Shown: positions 26,346 to 35,372, counted from the stretch's first letter. The stretch: DNA of 64,000 nucleotides from Acidiluteibacter sp963716125 (GCA_963716125.1 OY970294.1:2666001-2730000), one strand, 5' to 3'. Numbers and translations are program-made. The notes: generated from the letters alone by a model not told the origin.

Positions 26346-26568
26346 TTTTTTAAATAATGCGAAATATCATTTTTAAACAACTCCCATCTTTGGCTAAAAG
26401 ATGAGCTGTAAATACCGACTAAAACGAACAATAGTATTACTTTTTTCATAAAAATGGATTAAGGGATGCTCCCCAAATATAAGGATTTCTCGTTTTAATT
26501 CAAAAAAAATGGAACAAATAGTTGATATCAAATGTATTTTACTAAATTAGTTGCTCTAAATTTTACCT

Positions 26569-27276
26569 ATGAAAACCATTTGCCTTTGGTCTAGTCCTAG
26601 AAACGTAAGTACAGCAATGATGTATAGTTTCGCTCAGCGATCAGACATTAAAGTTATTGATGAACCTTTATATGCGCATTATTTAAGTCATTCTAAAGTG
26701 ATACATCCCGGTCAGGAGGAAATTTTAGCATCTCAAAACAATAATGGAAATGAGGTAATGCAGCAAATTTTGAAAAAAAATGATGCTGAAATACTTTTCT
26801 GTAAACAAATGACCCACCATTTAATGCAGATGGATTTTGACTTTTTAAAGCAGACTAAAAATATTATATTCATTAGAAATCCAAAAGATATTATATTCAG
26901 CTACAGTAAAGTAATCCCTAAACCTACCCTAGATGATATAGGAATCAAAATGCAATTTGAATTGATGCACTATTTACACAAAAATAATTTACACTGCATC
27001 GTTTTAAGTGCTGAAGATTTACTGGCAAATCCTAAAATTATACTTGAAAAAATCTGTAATAATTTAGAAATTCCATTTGATGAATCCATGTTATCTTGGC
27101 AAAAAGGAGCAAGAAGCGAAGATGGTGTTTGGGCAAAATATTGGTATAATAATGTGCATCAGTCCACAGGGTTTTTGCCATTTAATACCGTAAAAAAAAC
27201 ATTAAATTCGCATCAAGAAGAATTATACCAATCTTGTAAACAATACTATTTAGAATTAATTAAACATAAAATTTAA
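26569..27276 (+). CDS. sulfotransferase-like protein
   Basis: A 235-residue protein with a sulfotransferase fold. WSSPRNVSTAMMYSF near the N-terminus corresponds to the 5'-phosphosulfate loop, and IFIRNPKDIIFSYSKV to the 3'-phosphate binding motif of PAPS enzymes. No signal peptide is present, so it is likely cytoplasmic. It is 7 bp upstream of a class IV aminotransferase, almost certainly in one operon. The same two domains occur fused in some eukaryotic branched-chain aminotransferase-like proteins, so a shared pathway is likely. The substrate is unknown. Confidence 0.8.
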   Translation: MKTICLWSSPRNVSTAMMYSFAQRSDIKVIDEPLYAHYLSHSKVIHPGQEEILASQNNNGNEVMQQILKKNDAEILFCKQMTHHLMQMDFDFLKQTKNIIFIRNPKDIIFSYSKVIPKPTLDDIGIKMQFELMHYLHKNNLHCIVLSAEDLLANPKIILEKICNNLEIPFDESMLSWQKGARSEDGVWAKYWYNNVHQSTGFLPFNTVKKTLNSHQEELYQSCKQYYLELIKHKI

Positions 27277-27283
27277 AATAAAA

Positions 27284-28183
27284 ATGGCTCAACAATACGA
27301 TAAAAGAAACGACGATATAAAAGTATGGATTAATGGAGAACTGCTACATAGAAAAGAAGCGAAAGTTTCTGTTTTTGATAGTGTTGTGCAAGGTGGAGAT
27401 GCAGTTTGGGAAGGGATAAGAGTTTATGATGGTAAGATTTTCAAATTAGAAGAGCATCTCAATCGGTTAATGGAATCTGCACATACGATGGATTTTGAAG
27501 CAATTCCGTCAAAAGAAGATGTTATTCACGCGATTAGGGAAACTTTAAAAGCAAATAGTATGTTGGATGAGAGTCACATTCGTTTGACTTTAACTAGAGG
27601 TGAAAAAATTACCTCGGGAATGGATCCTAAGTTGAATCAAAAAGGTTGTACTTTAATTGTTTTGGCAGAATTTAAAAACCCTATTTATCCAACTGAAGGA
27701 ATTAAACTAATTACATCAAGCATTAGAAGAAATAGTCCTGCTACTCTGGACAGCAAAATACATCACAATAATTTAATCAATAATATATTAGCTAAAATTG
27801 AAGCCAATTATGCTCAAGCAGATGACGCTATCATGTTGGACGAAAGAGGTTTTGTAAGTGAAACAAATGCTACCAATATTTTTATGATTAAAAATGATGC
27901 ATTACTTACACCATTTGCTAATAACTGTTTACCTGGGATAACTAGAAAAACAATTATAGAAATAGCAAAAAAGGTAAATATTAAAGTGAAGCAAAGAAAT
28001 TTATCTGTTAGTGAACTTTTTAATGCTGAAATAGTTTTTACAACCGGAACAATGGGAGAATTAACAAGAGTGTATGAGATAGATGGTAGAAAAATAAAAA
28101 ATAATAAAGACAATACTTTATTTAATCAGCTTTCAAATAATTACAAATTACTAACTAAAAAAGAGGGATTTGAAATTAATTAA
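27284..28183 (+). CDS. class IV aminotransferase (branched-chain/D-amino acid type)
   Basis: A 299-residue PLP-dependent enzyme of fold type IV. The start region DIKVWINGELLHRKEAKVSV and GGDAVWEGIRVYDGKIF match the family. The PLP lysine is in LDSKIHHNNLINN, with SETNATNIF and PGITRKTIIEIAK downstream for phosphate and cofactor contacts. IlvE-like, D-amino acid and aminodeoxychorismate lyase members cannot be told apart safely by eye. Tight linkage to the sulfotransferase gene suggests a dedicated rather than a housekeeping role. Confidence 0.88.
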   Translation: MAQQYDKRNDDIKVWINGELLHRKEAKVSVFDSVVQGGDAVWEGIRVYDGKIFKLEEHLNRLMESAHTMDFEAIPSKEDVIHAIRETLKANSMLDESHIRLTLTRGEKITSGMDPKLNQKGCTLIVLAEFKNPIYPTEGIKLITSSIRRNSPATLDSKIHHNNLINNILAKIEANYAQADDAIMLDERGFVSETNATNIFMIKNDALLTPFANNCLPGITRKTIIEIAKKVNIKVKQRNLSVSELFNAEIVFTTGTMGELTRVYEIDGRKIKNNKDNTLFNQLSNNYKLLTKKEGFEIN

Positions 28184-28267
28184 ATACTAAAAAAATACTT
28201 TTAAGTTAATCTAATTCGAACCTTACCTAAAATAACTCGTAAGCAGAGAAAAAATCAAAACAAAAAA

Positions 28268-28744
28268 ATGAAAAAAACTATCCGATTTTTTAGTCTCCTA
28301 GCAATTTTTACGATTGCATTTGGAGCTATTAATAATCAAGTGCAGGCTCAAAACTGCGACAGCAAAGAATCAAAAGCAAGGGCAATTATGGCTTTAACTC
28401 CATTTTATTATGCTTCTGCCAAAATAAGTTCCTTAACTTATGAGACCACAGAATCTGTAAAAGAAATTGAGGTTCCATTATTTAAAGGTGAAAAATATAA
28501 ATTGGTATTTAACCGTGAAGATTTGGGAAAAATGGTTCAAGTTGAAGTTTATGATAAACCAAGATCTGAATCAGGAAGAGAATTGCTTTTTTCTAGTGCT
28601 AAATTAGACAAGAATGTAGAAATATTTTCTTACGAACCTGACAAATCTAAAGACCTTTTTATCAATTACATCATACCTGCTTCTGATAGTAAATCAGAAG
28701 AAGGATGTATGATATTTGTATTGGGCTACCAATTAAATTTTTAA
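28268..28744 (+). CDS. exported protein of unknown function
   Basis: A 158-residue protein with a signal peptide (MKKTIRFFSLLAIFTIAFG to about residue 27, NQVQAQ). The mature part is a small beta-rich domain with two cysteines (NCDSKE, GCMIFVLG) that could form a disulfide. No family is recognised. It is 24 bp upstream of a lipoprotein gene and the two probably form an operon. Confidence 0.75.
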   Translation: MKKTIRFFSLLAIFTIAFGAINNQVQAQNCDSKESKARAIMALTPFYYASAKISSLTYETTESVKEIEVPLFKGEKYKLVFNREDLGKMVQVEVYDKPRSESGRELLFSSAKLDKNVEIFSYEPDKSKDLFINYIIPASDSKSEEGCMIFVLGYQLNF

Positions 28745-28768
28745 AAATCCTTATTTAAGAAAAACACA

Positions 28769-29614
28769 ATGAAAAATAAAAATATATACATCGCCACTAT
28801 TATAGCAGCCTTTAGCTTATTTGCTTGTACGGAAGCTCCAAAAAGTGAAAATGAAGAAATAAAAGTTTCCGATAAAGACACTTTATCAATGGAAATGGAT
28901 CAAGAAGAAGAAATTAATTTTGTATTGCCTTCTCCTATTCAAATCGCAGCAATTTTTAATCGTTCAGGTTTAAAATACAATGGAGAATTACCCAATAAAG
29001 CCGATCAAGTTTCGAATTACAATACAAAAACAGCTAAATTTTTAAATTTTGGAGTTTATTCTGCTGATTTAGCTTATTCGGTATTGAATGATAAACAACA
29101 AGAATCAATTAATTATTTGAATTCTATCAAAAATTTATCTGATGATATTGGAATGGAATCTATATTTGGAACAGGTAATCTGACCAAAAGATTTGAGAAA
29201 AATATCAGTAATCAAGATACCGTTTTAAGAATTTTGACAGAAATCAAATTAAAAACAGATAATTACTTAGAAGAAAATAAAGAGCAATCTAAATCTGCAA
29301 TATTTTTCGCAGGTGCTTGGATTGAAGGAATGTATTTAGGTTCTAAAAGTTATTCGGAAAATTCAAAAGTTAATGAGCGCATTATTGAGCAAATGAAACT
29401 ATTACAAGGATTAATTCCAGCTTTAAAAACTCAAAAAGATGCATCTTTTGACTTGGATAAATTGGTTACCCAATTGGAAGAAGTAAATTATATGTTCAAC
29501 AACTTTGAAGAAGTTAAAAGCTCTTTAGAAAGCGATGCAGCTTTACAATTATCTTCTGAAAGTATGAAGGCATTGGGTTCAAAAATTGAAAGCATTAGAA
29601 ATTCAATAGTTTAG
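28769..29614 (+). CDS. lipoprotein of unknown function
   Basis: A 281-residue protein with a lipobox (AAFSLFACTEA, Cys at residue 20) followed by an acidic linker, so an envelope lipoprotein. The mature region is mainly helical, with regular amphipathic stretches (LAYSVLNDKQQESINYLNSI, LDKLVTQLEEVNYMFNNF). It is probably the partner of the exported protein just upstream. Function is not recognised. Confidence 0.75.
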   Translation: MKNKNIYIATIIAAFSLFACTEAPKSENEEIKVSDKDTLSMEMDQEEEINFVLPSPIQIAAIFNRSGLKYNGELPNKADQVSNYNTKTAKFLNFGVYSADLAYSVLNDKQQESINYLNSIKNLSDDIGMESIFGTGNLTKRFEKNISNQDTVLRILTEIKLKTDNYLEENKEQSKSAIFFAGAWIEGMYLGSKSYSENSKVNERIIEQMKLLQGLIPALKTQKDASFDLDKLVTQLEEVNYMFNNFEEVKSSLESDAALQLSSESMKALGSKIESIRNSIV

Positions 29615-29643
29615 AATTAATAAACTATTCATATTATTTTATT

Positions 29644-29676
29644 AAGCGATTGGGAAATACCCAATCGCTTTTTTGT
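29644..29676 (+). terminator. intrinsic terminator after the lipoprotein gene
   Basis: AAGCGATTGGG (29644-29654) and CCCAATCGCTT (29660-29670) form a perfect 11-bp stem with a 5-nt loop, followed by TTTTGTTG. Confidence 0.9.
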
Positions 29677-29707
29677 TGAAACATGCCTGAATCGCAAGGG
29701 ATTTTTT

Positions 29708-29715
29708 TATCTTTG
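29708..29715 (+). promoter_or_regulatory. -7 box of the thrS operon
   Basis: TATCTTTG, a perfect match to the Bacteroidota TAnnTTTG -7 element, ends 22 bp before the thrS start codon. No clear TTG -33 box at the usual distance is visible. Confidence 0.6.
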
Positions 29716-29737
29716 CAGCCTTAAAATTTTCAATTCA

Positions 29738-31666
29738 ATGGTAAAAATTACACTTCCAGACGGAACAGTCAAAACTTATGACCACTCACCTACTGCTTTA
29801 GAAGTAGCGATGGAGATTAGCGAAGGATTGGCACGCAATGTATTAGCAGCAAAAGTAAATGGTGAGGTCATAGATGCGTTTAGACCAATAGAAAAAGATA
29901 GCGAACTGCAATTACTAACTTGGAATGATGACCAAGGAAAGGAGACCATGTGGCACAGTTCTGCTCACTTATTGGCAGAAGCTTTACAAGAGTTATATCC
30001 AGGAATTAAATTTGGAATTGGACCACCAATTGAGAATGGTTTTTATTATGATGTAGATGCAGGTGAAACAGTTATTTCATCAGACGATTTACCAAAAATC
30101 GAACAAAAAATGTTGGATTTAGCACGTCAAAAGAATGAATTTGGTTGTAAAAGTATTTCTAAAGCTGATGCAATAGCTTATTACAAAGAAAAGCAAGACG
30201 AATATAAACTGGATTTATTAGATCGCTTGGAAGATGGAACTATTACTTTTTACAACCAAGGTAATTTTACTGATTTATGCCGTGGACCACATATTCCAAA
30301 TACAGGATTTATTAAAGCTATTAAATTATTAAATGTTGCAGGAGCTTATTGGCGAGGAGATGAGAAAAACAAGCAATTAACTCGAATTTATGGTATTACC
30401 TTTCCTAAACAAAAGGAATTAACAGAATATTTAGAATTACTGGAAGAAGCCAAAAAGAGAGATCACAGAAAATTAGGCAAGGAACTAGAATTATTTACAT
30501 TTAGTCAGAAAGTAGGACAAGGTTTACCATTGTGGTTGCCAAAAGGCGCTATGCTACGTGAACGCTTGGAAAACTTTATGAGAAAAGCACAAGTAGAAGC
30601 AGGATATTTACCTGTAATTACACCTCACATTGGCAGTAAAGAATTATACGTTACCTCGGGACATTATGAAAAATATGGAGCAGACTCCTTTCAACCGATT
30701 AGCACTCCGGCAGAAGGTGAAGAATTTCTATTAAAACCTATGAATTGTCCTCACCATTGTGAGATTTATAAATCATCTCCAAAAAGTTATAAAGACTTAC
30801 CAGTTCGATATGCAGAATTTGGTACAGTTTACAGATACGAACAAAGTGGAGAGTTACATGGACTTACAAGAGTAAGAGGTTTTACACAGGATGATGCTCA
30901 CTTATTTTGTCGTCCGGATCAGGTGGAAGAAGAATTTATGAAAGTTATTGATTTAGTACTTTATGTATTTAAGGCATTAGATTTTAAAGAATATACTGCA
31001 CAGATTTCTTTGAGAGACAAAGAAGATAGAAGCAAATACATTGGCTCGGATGAAAATTGGGAAAAAGCAGAACAAGCTATTATAAAAGCTGCAACAGACA
31101 AAGGGTTAAAAACAGTAATAGAATACGGGGAAGCTGCATTTTATGGCCCTAAATTAGATTTTATGGTCAAAGATGCTTTAGGCAGAAAATGGCAACTAGG
31201 AACCATCCAAGTAGATTACAATCTACCTGAAAGATTTGAATTAGAGTATGTTGGTAGCGATGACCAAAAACACAGACCTGTGATGATTCACAGAGCTCCA
31301 TTTGGATCTTTAGAAAGGTTTGTTGCCGTTTTAATAGAGCATTGTGGAGGTAATTTCCCTTTATGGTTGAGCCCAGATCAAATTGCAATTTTACCATTGA
31401 GTGAAAAATACAATGAAAACGCAAAAGACCTTTTAAAACTGTTAAATAAATCCGATATTCGCGGCTTCGTTGATGATAGAAACGAGAAAGTTGGTAGAAA
31501 AATTCGTGATGCTGAAGTTTCAAAAACCCCATTTATGTTGGTGATTGGAGAAAAAGAAGTAGATAATGGCACAGTTTCCGTAAGAAAACATGGAGAAGGT
31601 GATGTAGGTACGATGACAATTAGTAACTTTGCCGCCTATTTCAATAAAGAATTACAAATAAAATAA
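29738..31666 (+). CDS. thrS: threonine-tRNA ligase
   Basis: A 642-residue class II aminoacyl-tRNA synthetase charging tRNA-Thr in the cytoplasm. Domain order: TGS (about 1-60), the editing domain with HSSAHLLAEAL (from about 72), the catalytic core with motif 2 (VYRYEQSGELHGLTRVRGFT), zinc ligands including the cysteine of MNCPHHCEIYK, motif 3 (RAPFGSLERF), and the anticodon-binding domain from about 540. Full length. It heads the operon with infC, rpmI and rplT, a conserved arrangement in many bacteria. Confidence 0.98.
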   Translation: MVKITLPDGTVKTYDHSPTALEVAMEISEGLARNVLAAKVNGEVIDAFRPIEKDSELQLLTWNDDQGKETMWHSSAHLLAEALQELYPGIKFGIGPPIENGFYYDVDAGETVISSDDLPKIEQKMLDLARQKNEFGCKSISKADAIAYYKEKQDEYKLDLLDRLEDGTITFYNQGNFTDLCRGPHIPNTGFIKAIKLLNVAGAYWRGDEKNKQLTRIYGITFPKQKELTEYLELLEEAKKRDHRKLGKELELFTFSQKVGQGLPLWLPKGAMLRERLENFMRKAQVEAGYLPVITPHIGSKELYVTSGHYEKYGADSFQPISTPAEGEEFLLKPMNCPHHCEIYKSSPKSYKDLPVRYAEFGTVYRYEQSGELHGLTRVRGFTQDDAHLFCRPDQVEEEFMKVIDLVLYVFKALDFKEYTAQISLRDKEDRSKYIGSDENWEKAEQAIIKAATDKGLKTVIEYGEAAFYGPKLDFMVKDALGRKWQLGTIQVDYNLPERFELEYVGSDDQKHRPVMIHRAPFGSLERFVAVLIEHCGGNFPLWLSPDQIAILPLSEKYNENAKDLLKLLNKSDIRGFVDDRNEKVGRKIRDAEVSKTPFMLVIGEKEVDNGTVSVRKHGEGDVGTMTISNFAAYFNKELQIK

Positions 31667-31670
31667 TTTT

Positions 31671-31687
31671 AGGAGGACCAAGCAATA
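31671..31687 (+). promoter_or_regulatory. strong Shine-Dalgarno and AUA start of infC
   Basis: AGGAGG at 31671-31676 lies 8 nt before ATA at 31685-31687. In this frame the nearest upstream codon of note is a TAG at 31670-31672. There is no ATG, GTG or TTG in the first 50 codons that would leave a plausible IF-3, so translation must begin at a non-canonical codon. A full Shine-Dalgarno is unusual in this window. Confidence 0.75.
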
Positions 31688-32240
31688 GCAAGAGCATTCA
31701 ATAAACCACAGGGAAGATTCGCTAGGAATCAGAATCCTCATCGTATAAACGATGAAATTACTGTACCTAAAGTAAGAGTAGTAGGAGAAGCAGTTGACGC
31801 AGATGTTGTTTCAATTCGCGAAGCTTTAAGCTTAGCTGAAGAGCGAAATTTAGACTTAGTTGAAATTTCACCTAATGCTGATCCGCCCGTTTGCAAGATA
31901 ATTGACTATAAAAAGTTTTTATACGAGCAAAAGAAGCGTCAAAAAGAAATGAAAGCTAAAGCTTCAAAAATTGAAGTGAAAGAAATTCGTTTCGGTCCTA
32001 ACACTGATGATCATGATTTTAATTTTAAATTAAATCATGCACGAAAATTTATTGGTGGTGGAGCATAAAGTGAAAGCTTATGTGTTCTTTAAAGGTAGAT
32101 CCATTTTATTTAAAGATAAGGGAGAGATTTTATTATTAAAACTTGCTCAGGCCTTAGAAGATATCGCAGTGGTAGAGTCTATGCCGAAATTGGAAGGAAA
32201 AAGAATGATTATGTTCTTAGCTCCAAAAAAGAAAAAGTAA
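31685..32240 (+). CDS. infC: translation initiation factor IF-3, with AUA start and one frameshift
   Basis: IF-3 binds the 30S subunit and proofreads start-codon and initiator tRNA selection. The N-terminal domain is RINDEITVPKVRVVGE with EARNLDLVEIS-like text (EERNLDLVEISPNADPPVC). The C-terminal domain has KEIRFGPNTDDHDF, then KVKAYVFFKGRSILF and a basic end. The frame breaks at about 32051: dropping one A in TTTATTGGTGG restores HARKFLVVEHKVKAYV and a 184-residue protein of normal length. Because IF-3 is essential, this is most likely a sequence error. An AUU start in E. coli infC serves autoregulation; the AUA here would fit the same logic. Confidence 0.92.
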
Positions 32241-32273
32241 ATTAATTAGTATTCATACATAAAAGAGGTAACA

Positions 32274-32477
32274 ATGCCAAAAATGAAAACCACCTCCAGT
32301 GCTAAGAAGCGATTCAAATTCACTGGTTCTGGAAAGATCAAAAGAAAGCACGCCTTCAAAAGTCATATTTTGACCAAGAAAGGAACAAAGCAAAAGAGAA
32401 ATTTAACTCAATCTGGATTAGTTCATAAAGCAGATGAGACAGAATATCAAATTGCAACTGTGCGTTTAATAAATTGA
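32274..32477 (+). CDS. rpmI: 50S ribosomal protein L35 (bL35)
   Basis: A 67-residue, very basic protein starting MPKMKTTSSAKKRFKFTGSG. GKIKRKHAFKSHILTKK and KRNLTQ are typical of bL35. It lies between infC and rplT, the standard order. No oddities. Confidence 0.97.
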   Translation: MPKMKTTSSAKKRFKFTGSGKIKRKHAFKSHILTKKGTKQKRNLTQSGLVHKADETEYQIATVRLIN

Positions 32478-32571
32478 TCGCCAGGTTAACGTTAAATTAG
32501 TAATAACAACACCCGGTGGTTGTGTTTAAAGCTCCAAAATGGGCACCAATCGCCAAAAAACGTAATTAAAA

Positions 32572-32916
32572 ATGCCAAAATCAACAAATTCAGTAGCAGC
32601 AAAGGCAAGAAGAAAAAAGGTCTTAAAAGCCGCTAAAGGTTACTTCGGAAGAAGAAAGAATGTCCACACTGTAGCAAAAAATGCAGTTGAAAAAGGAATG
32701 CAATATGCATACATTGGACGTAAACAAAAGAAAAGAAATTTTAGAAGTCTTTGGATTCAAAGAATTAATGCAGGTGTTAGAGAATACGGCATGTCTTATT
32801 CAGAGTTTATGGGTAAAATCGCAACTAATAAAATCGATTTAAACAGAAAAGTTCTTGCTGATTTAGCAATGAATCATCCTGAAGCTTTTAAAGCTATCGT
32901 TGAACAAGTAAAGTAA
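32572..32916 (+). CDS. rplT: 50S ribosomal protein L20 (bL20)
   Basis: A 114-residue rRNA-binding protein starting MPKSTNSVAAKARRKKVLKA. GYFGRRKNVHTVAKNAVEKG, RRKQKKRNFRSLWIQRINA-like text and the C-terminal NHPEAFKAIVEQVK are diagnostic. In other bacteria L20 represses its own operon through a leader RNA. The 94-bp gap between rpmI and rplT contains a small hairpin (ACAAC/GTTGT near 32508-32523), but no L20 site can be claimed. It ends the operon, followed by a strong terminator. Confidence 0.97.
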   Translation: MPKSTNSVAAKARRKKVLKAAKGYFGRRKNVHTVAKNAVEKGMQYAYIGRKQKKRNFRSLWIQRINAGVREYGMSYSEFMGKIATNKIDLNRKVLADLAMNHPEAFKAIVEQVK

Positions 32917-32934
32917 ACGATTCACAAAATATAT

Positions 32935-32976
32935 AAAGCCTTTCTTTTCCTTAGGAATTGAAAGGCTTTTTTTTGC
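32935..32976 (+). terminator. intrinsic terminator of the thrS-rplT operon
   Basis: AAAGCCTTTC (32935-32944) and GAAAGGCTTT (32960-32969) form a perfect 10-bp stem, followed by TTTTTG. Confidence 0.92.
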
Positions 32977-33032
32977 CTTATATATTGATAAAAAACTTTA
33001 TTATAAAAGCTTAAAATTTGTACTTTTAAAAA

Positions 33033-33254
33033 ATGGAAACTCAACCCAATAATCCTCTTCATGGTGTCAACTTAAAGACTATTTTAACCTACTTGATTGA
33101 AGAAAAAGGCTGGGAGGAGATGGCTGAAAATGTATCCATTAATTGTTTTAAAAATAATCAAACTATCGGTTCGAGCCTTAAATTTTTGCGCCGTACACCA
33201 TGGGCCAGAGAAAAAGTAGAACGTTATTATTTAAAATGTTTATCTCGTAAATAA
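33033..33254 (+). CDS. VF530 family (DUF2132) DNA-binding-like protein
   Basis: A 73-residue protein whose NPLHGVNLKTILTYLIEEKG and SLKFLRRTPWAREKVERYY match the VF530/DUF2132 family. A structure from the family shows a compact helical fold resembling DNA-binding proteins; the biological role is unknown. It is 1 bp upstream of a membrane protein gene and probably shares its transcript. Confidence 0.9.
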   Translation: METQPNNPLHGVNLKTILTYLIEEKGWEEMAENVSINCFKNNQTIGSSLKFLRRTPWAREKVERYYLKCLSRK

Positions 33255-33255
33255 A

Positions 33256-33795
33256 ATGTTAAAACGACTTGAATACTTATTTATCATTTTAGCAATTATT
33301 GCCATTAATTTTCATTTAATGCTTTGGCAAATTGCGAATCCTTTAACTATATTGAGTTTCTCGGCACTAGCAATCTTCTACCCTATTTTATCAATAGCAT
33401 TATTTATTGATGAAAAAAATAAAATGACTATTAAAAGCTGGATTCCGGGTTTTGCTTTTTCAATTCCAATAATTGGAATTCTATTTAAAATTCAAATGTG
33501 GCCTGGCTATGAAGTCAATCTTCTTGTTGGCTTATTTGGTCTTTTAGGATTGATTGTTTATAGCTTCACGCAAAAGAATCAATCTAAATTAGTTAATTTC
33601 AAAATATTTAGAAAAAGAGCAATTCCTTTATTTATTATCACCCTAATCATGTACTCAATTCCTAAATATGCATGGTTAGAGACCAAATATAGTAACCACC
33701 CTGAATATATTGAACTTTATAAAGCTGCTGACCAAAATCCTGATAATGCATTATTACAACATCAAGTAGATTCAATTAGACAGACAATTAAATAA
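33256..33795 (+). CDS. membrane protein with GldL-like transmembrane motif
   Basis: A 179-residue protein with five predicted membrane helices. The segment ILFKIQMWPGYEVNLLVGL resembles the (F)K-x-x-x-WPG motif of the T9SS/gliding protein GldL and many Bacteroidota membrane proteins. A short soluble C-terminal tail has helical text (YIELYKAADQNPDNALLQHQ). It is co-transcribed with the VF530 gene. Function is unknown. Confidence 0.65.
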   Translation: MLKRLEYLFIILAIIAINFHLMLWQIANPLTILSFSALAIFYPILSIALFIDEKNKMTIKSWIPGFAFSIPIIGILFKIQMWPGYEVNLLVGLFGLLGLIVYSFTQKNQSKLVNFKIFRKRAIPLFIITLIMYSIPKYAWLETKYSNHPEYIELYKAADQNPDNALLQHQVDSIRQTIK

Positions 33796-33818
33796 AGTAA
33801 TTCCATTTAAATTTTCTT

Positions 33819-35240
33819 ATGAAATTTAAACTTTTCGATAAGCATCAGCTAAAAAATCTACTTTCAGATATCCGATTTTGGATAATTTTCTTTTTTCTGT
33901 TAAGATTAATTGGAATTACAAATGCTCCTTTAGAAATTAGTCATAATTGGCGACAGTCACTTACCAATATGATATCTAGAAATTTTGTTGAAAATGGATT
34001 AAATTTACTTTATCCAATGATAGACATGGCAGGAGAAAAAACAGGAATTATTGGTTCAGAATTTCCCTTTTTTAATTTTCTAAGCTATCTTTTCTCTTCT
34101 ATTTATGGAGATTCACATTGGTATGGGCGTTTGATCAATTTAATAATTTCAAGTTTTGGATTGTACTATTTCTATTTATTGATAAAAGGTATATTAAATA
34201 AAACAATTGCTTTTAATTCTACTTTAATTCTAACCGTTTCAATTTGGTTTGCATTTTCACGTAAAATAATGCCTGATACTTTCAGCGTATCATTAGTAAT
34301 TATTGGTTTATATTATGCCTTTAATTATCTAAAATACAACAAAATATCAAGCATTTTCCTATTCTTCCTATTTAACACTTTAGGTATTTTATGTAAAATT
34401 CCTGCTCTTAGTTTATTTAGTGTATTAGGTATTCTATTTTTTATTGAAGAAATACCAACAAGAAGAAAATTATTGGTATTTATAATAGGTACAGTTAGTT
34501 TTATCATTATTTGTTTATGGTATTTCTACTGGGTGCCTTATTTACTTGAAACTTATCATTACCAATTATACTTTCCTAAGGGAATATGGGAAGGTTTGCA
34601 CGAAATTCAAAACTTTATTCCAGAATTATTAGAAAAGTTTTATTTTAGTTCATTGAGTTCATATTTAGCTACAGCTTTTTGCTTAGCAGGTTTAATTTTA
34701 ATGATAAAAAACAAAAAGCAGTATATCATTCTAGGTCTTACTATTATCTCCTTAGTATTTGTTGTTTTTATCATAAAAACAGGTTCCGTTTTTCCATTGC
34801 ACAACTACTATGTTATTCCTTTTACACCAGTTATGGCTTTATTAGCGGGCTATTTTATATCATGCATTCCTAAGAAATTTCAAGTTTATCTATTGATTTT
34901 AATTAGTGTGGAATCAATAGCAAATCAACAGCATGATTTTACTATTAAGGATTCTAAAAAGTATAAATTAGAATTATCAGAAATAACGAAAGCATACATA
35001 CCTAAAAATAACCTTGTCATTATTAATGGAGGTTTTTCTCCTCAGGATATCTACTTTTCTCATCGCAAAGGCTGGACATTAAATAGTTTAGACATAGCTA
35101 ATCCCTCCTTTATTGATTCCTTAGCAACCTTAGGTGGAAAGTTTATCATACAAGACCGTCATTATTTAAACCAACAATTACCTAATTACAAGCAATTATT
35201 TAATAATGAAGATTATATCATTTATAAAATAAATGATTAA
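33819..35240 (+). CDS. GT-C type glycosyltransferase (ArnT/PMT-like)
   Basis: A 473-residue integral membrane protein with about 10-12 helices. The first extracytoplasmic loop carries LEISHNWRQSLTNMISRNFV, in the place where GT-C enzymes of family 39/83 have acidic catalytic residues, and the GDSHWYGRLINL segment is typical. A small soluble domain follows at the C-terminus. It probably transfers a sugar from a lipid carrier to a surface molecule; donor and acceptor are unknown. It follows the preceding gene by 23 bp. Confidence 0.7.
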   Translation: MKFKLFDKHQLKNLLSDIRFWIIFFFLLRLIGITNAPLEISHNWRQSLTNMISRNFVENGLNLLYPMIDMAGEKTGIIGSEFPFFNFLSYLFSSIYGDSHWYGRLINLIISSFGLYYFYLLIKGILNKTIAFNSTLILTVSIWFAFSRKIMPDTFSVSLVIIGLYYAFNYLKYNKISSIFLFFLFNTLGILCKIPALSLFSVLGILFFIEEIPTRRKLLVFIIGTVSFIIICLWYFYWVPYLLETYHYQLYFPKGIWEGLHEIQNFIPELLEKFYFSSLSSYLATAFCLAGLILMIKNKKQYIILGLTIISLVFVVFIIKTGSVFPLHNYYVIPFTPVMALLAGYFISCIPKKFQVYLLILISVESIANQQHDFTIKDSKKYKLELSEITKAYIPKNNLVIINGGFSPQDIYFSHRKGWTLNSLDIANPSFIDSLATLGGKFIIQDRHYLNQQLPNYKQLFNNEDYIIYKIND

Positions 35241-35372
35241 TTATTATCCATGCTCAAACGTGCTTATAACTTCTTCAATTAAAATTGGTCTCAGTTTTTT
35301 AGGCCATTAGATAATTAAGAATATAATTTGGTTGAAATGTTCTATATTTGAACAAATCAAATCACTAAAATC

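Larger units (their letters stand above)
23912..26449 (-). pseudogene. T9SS sorting-domain protein gene interrupted by an IS1595 element
   Basis: The start codon is at 26449, with MKKVILLFVLVGIYSSSFSQ then RWELFKNDISHY. Reading continues to 26346, where the IS begins, and resumes at 25273. Deleting the IS (25274-26345) and one TTTTTTAA target copy restores one open frame of 485 codons (joint HYLKNDTFQYYPP). The protein would match the 479-residue neighbour in size and ends in a T9SS sorting domain (SGIYFLQLQSKKD). The downstream part has an open frame from 25177 but no signal peptide, so no exported product is expected. The two genes are tandem duplicates 14 bp apart. Confidence 0.9.
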
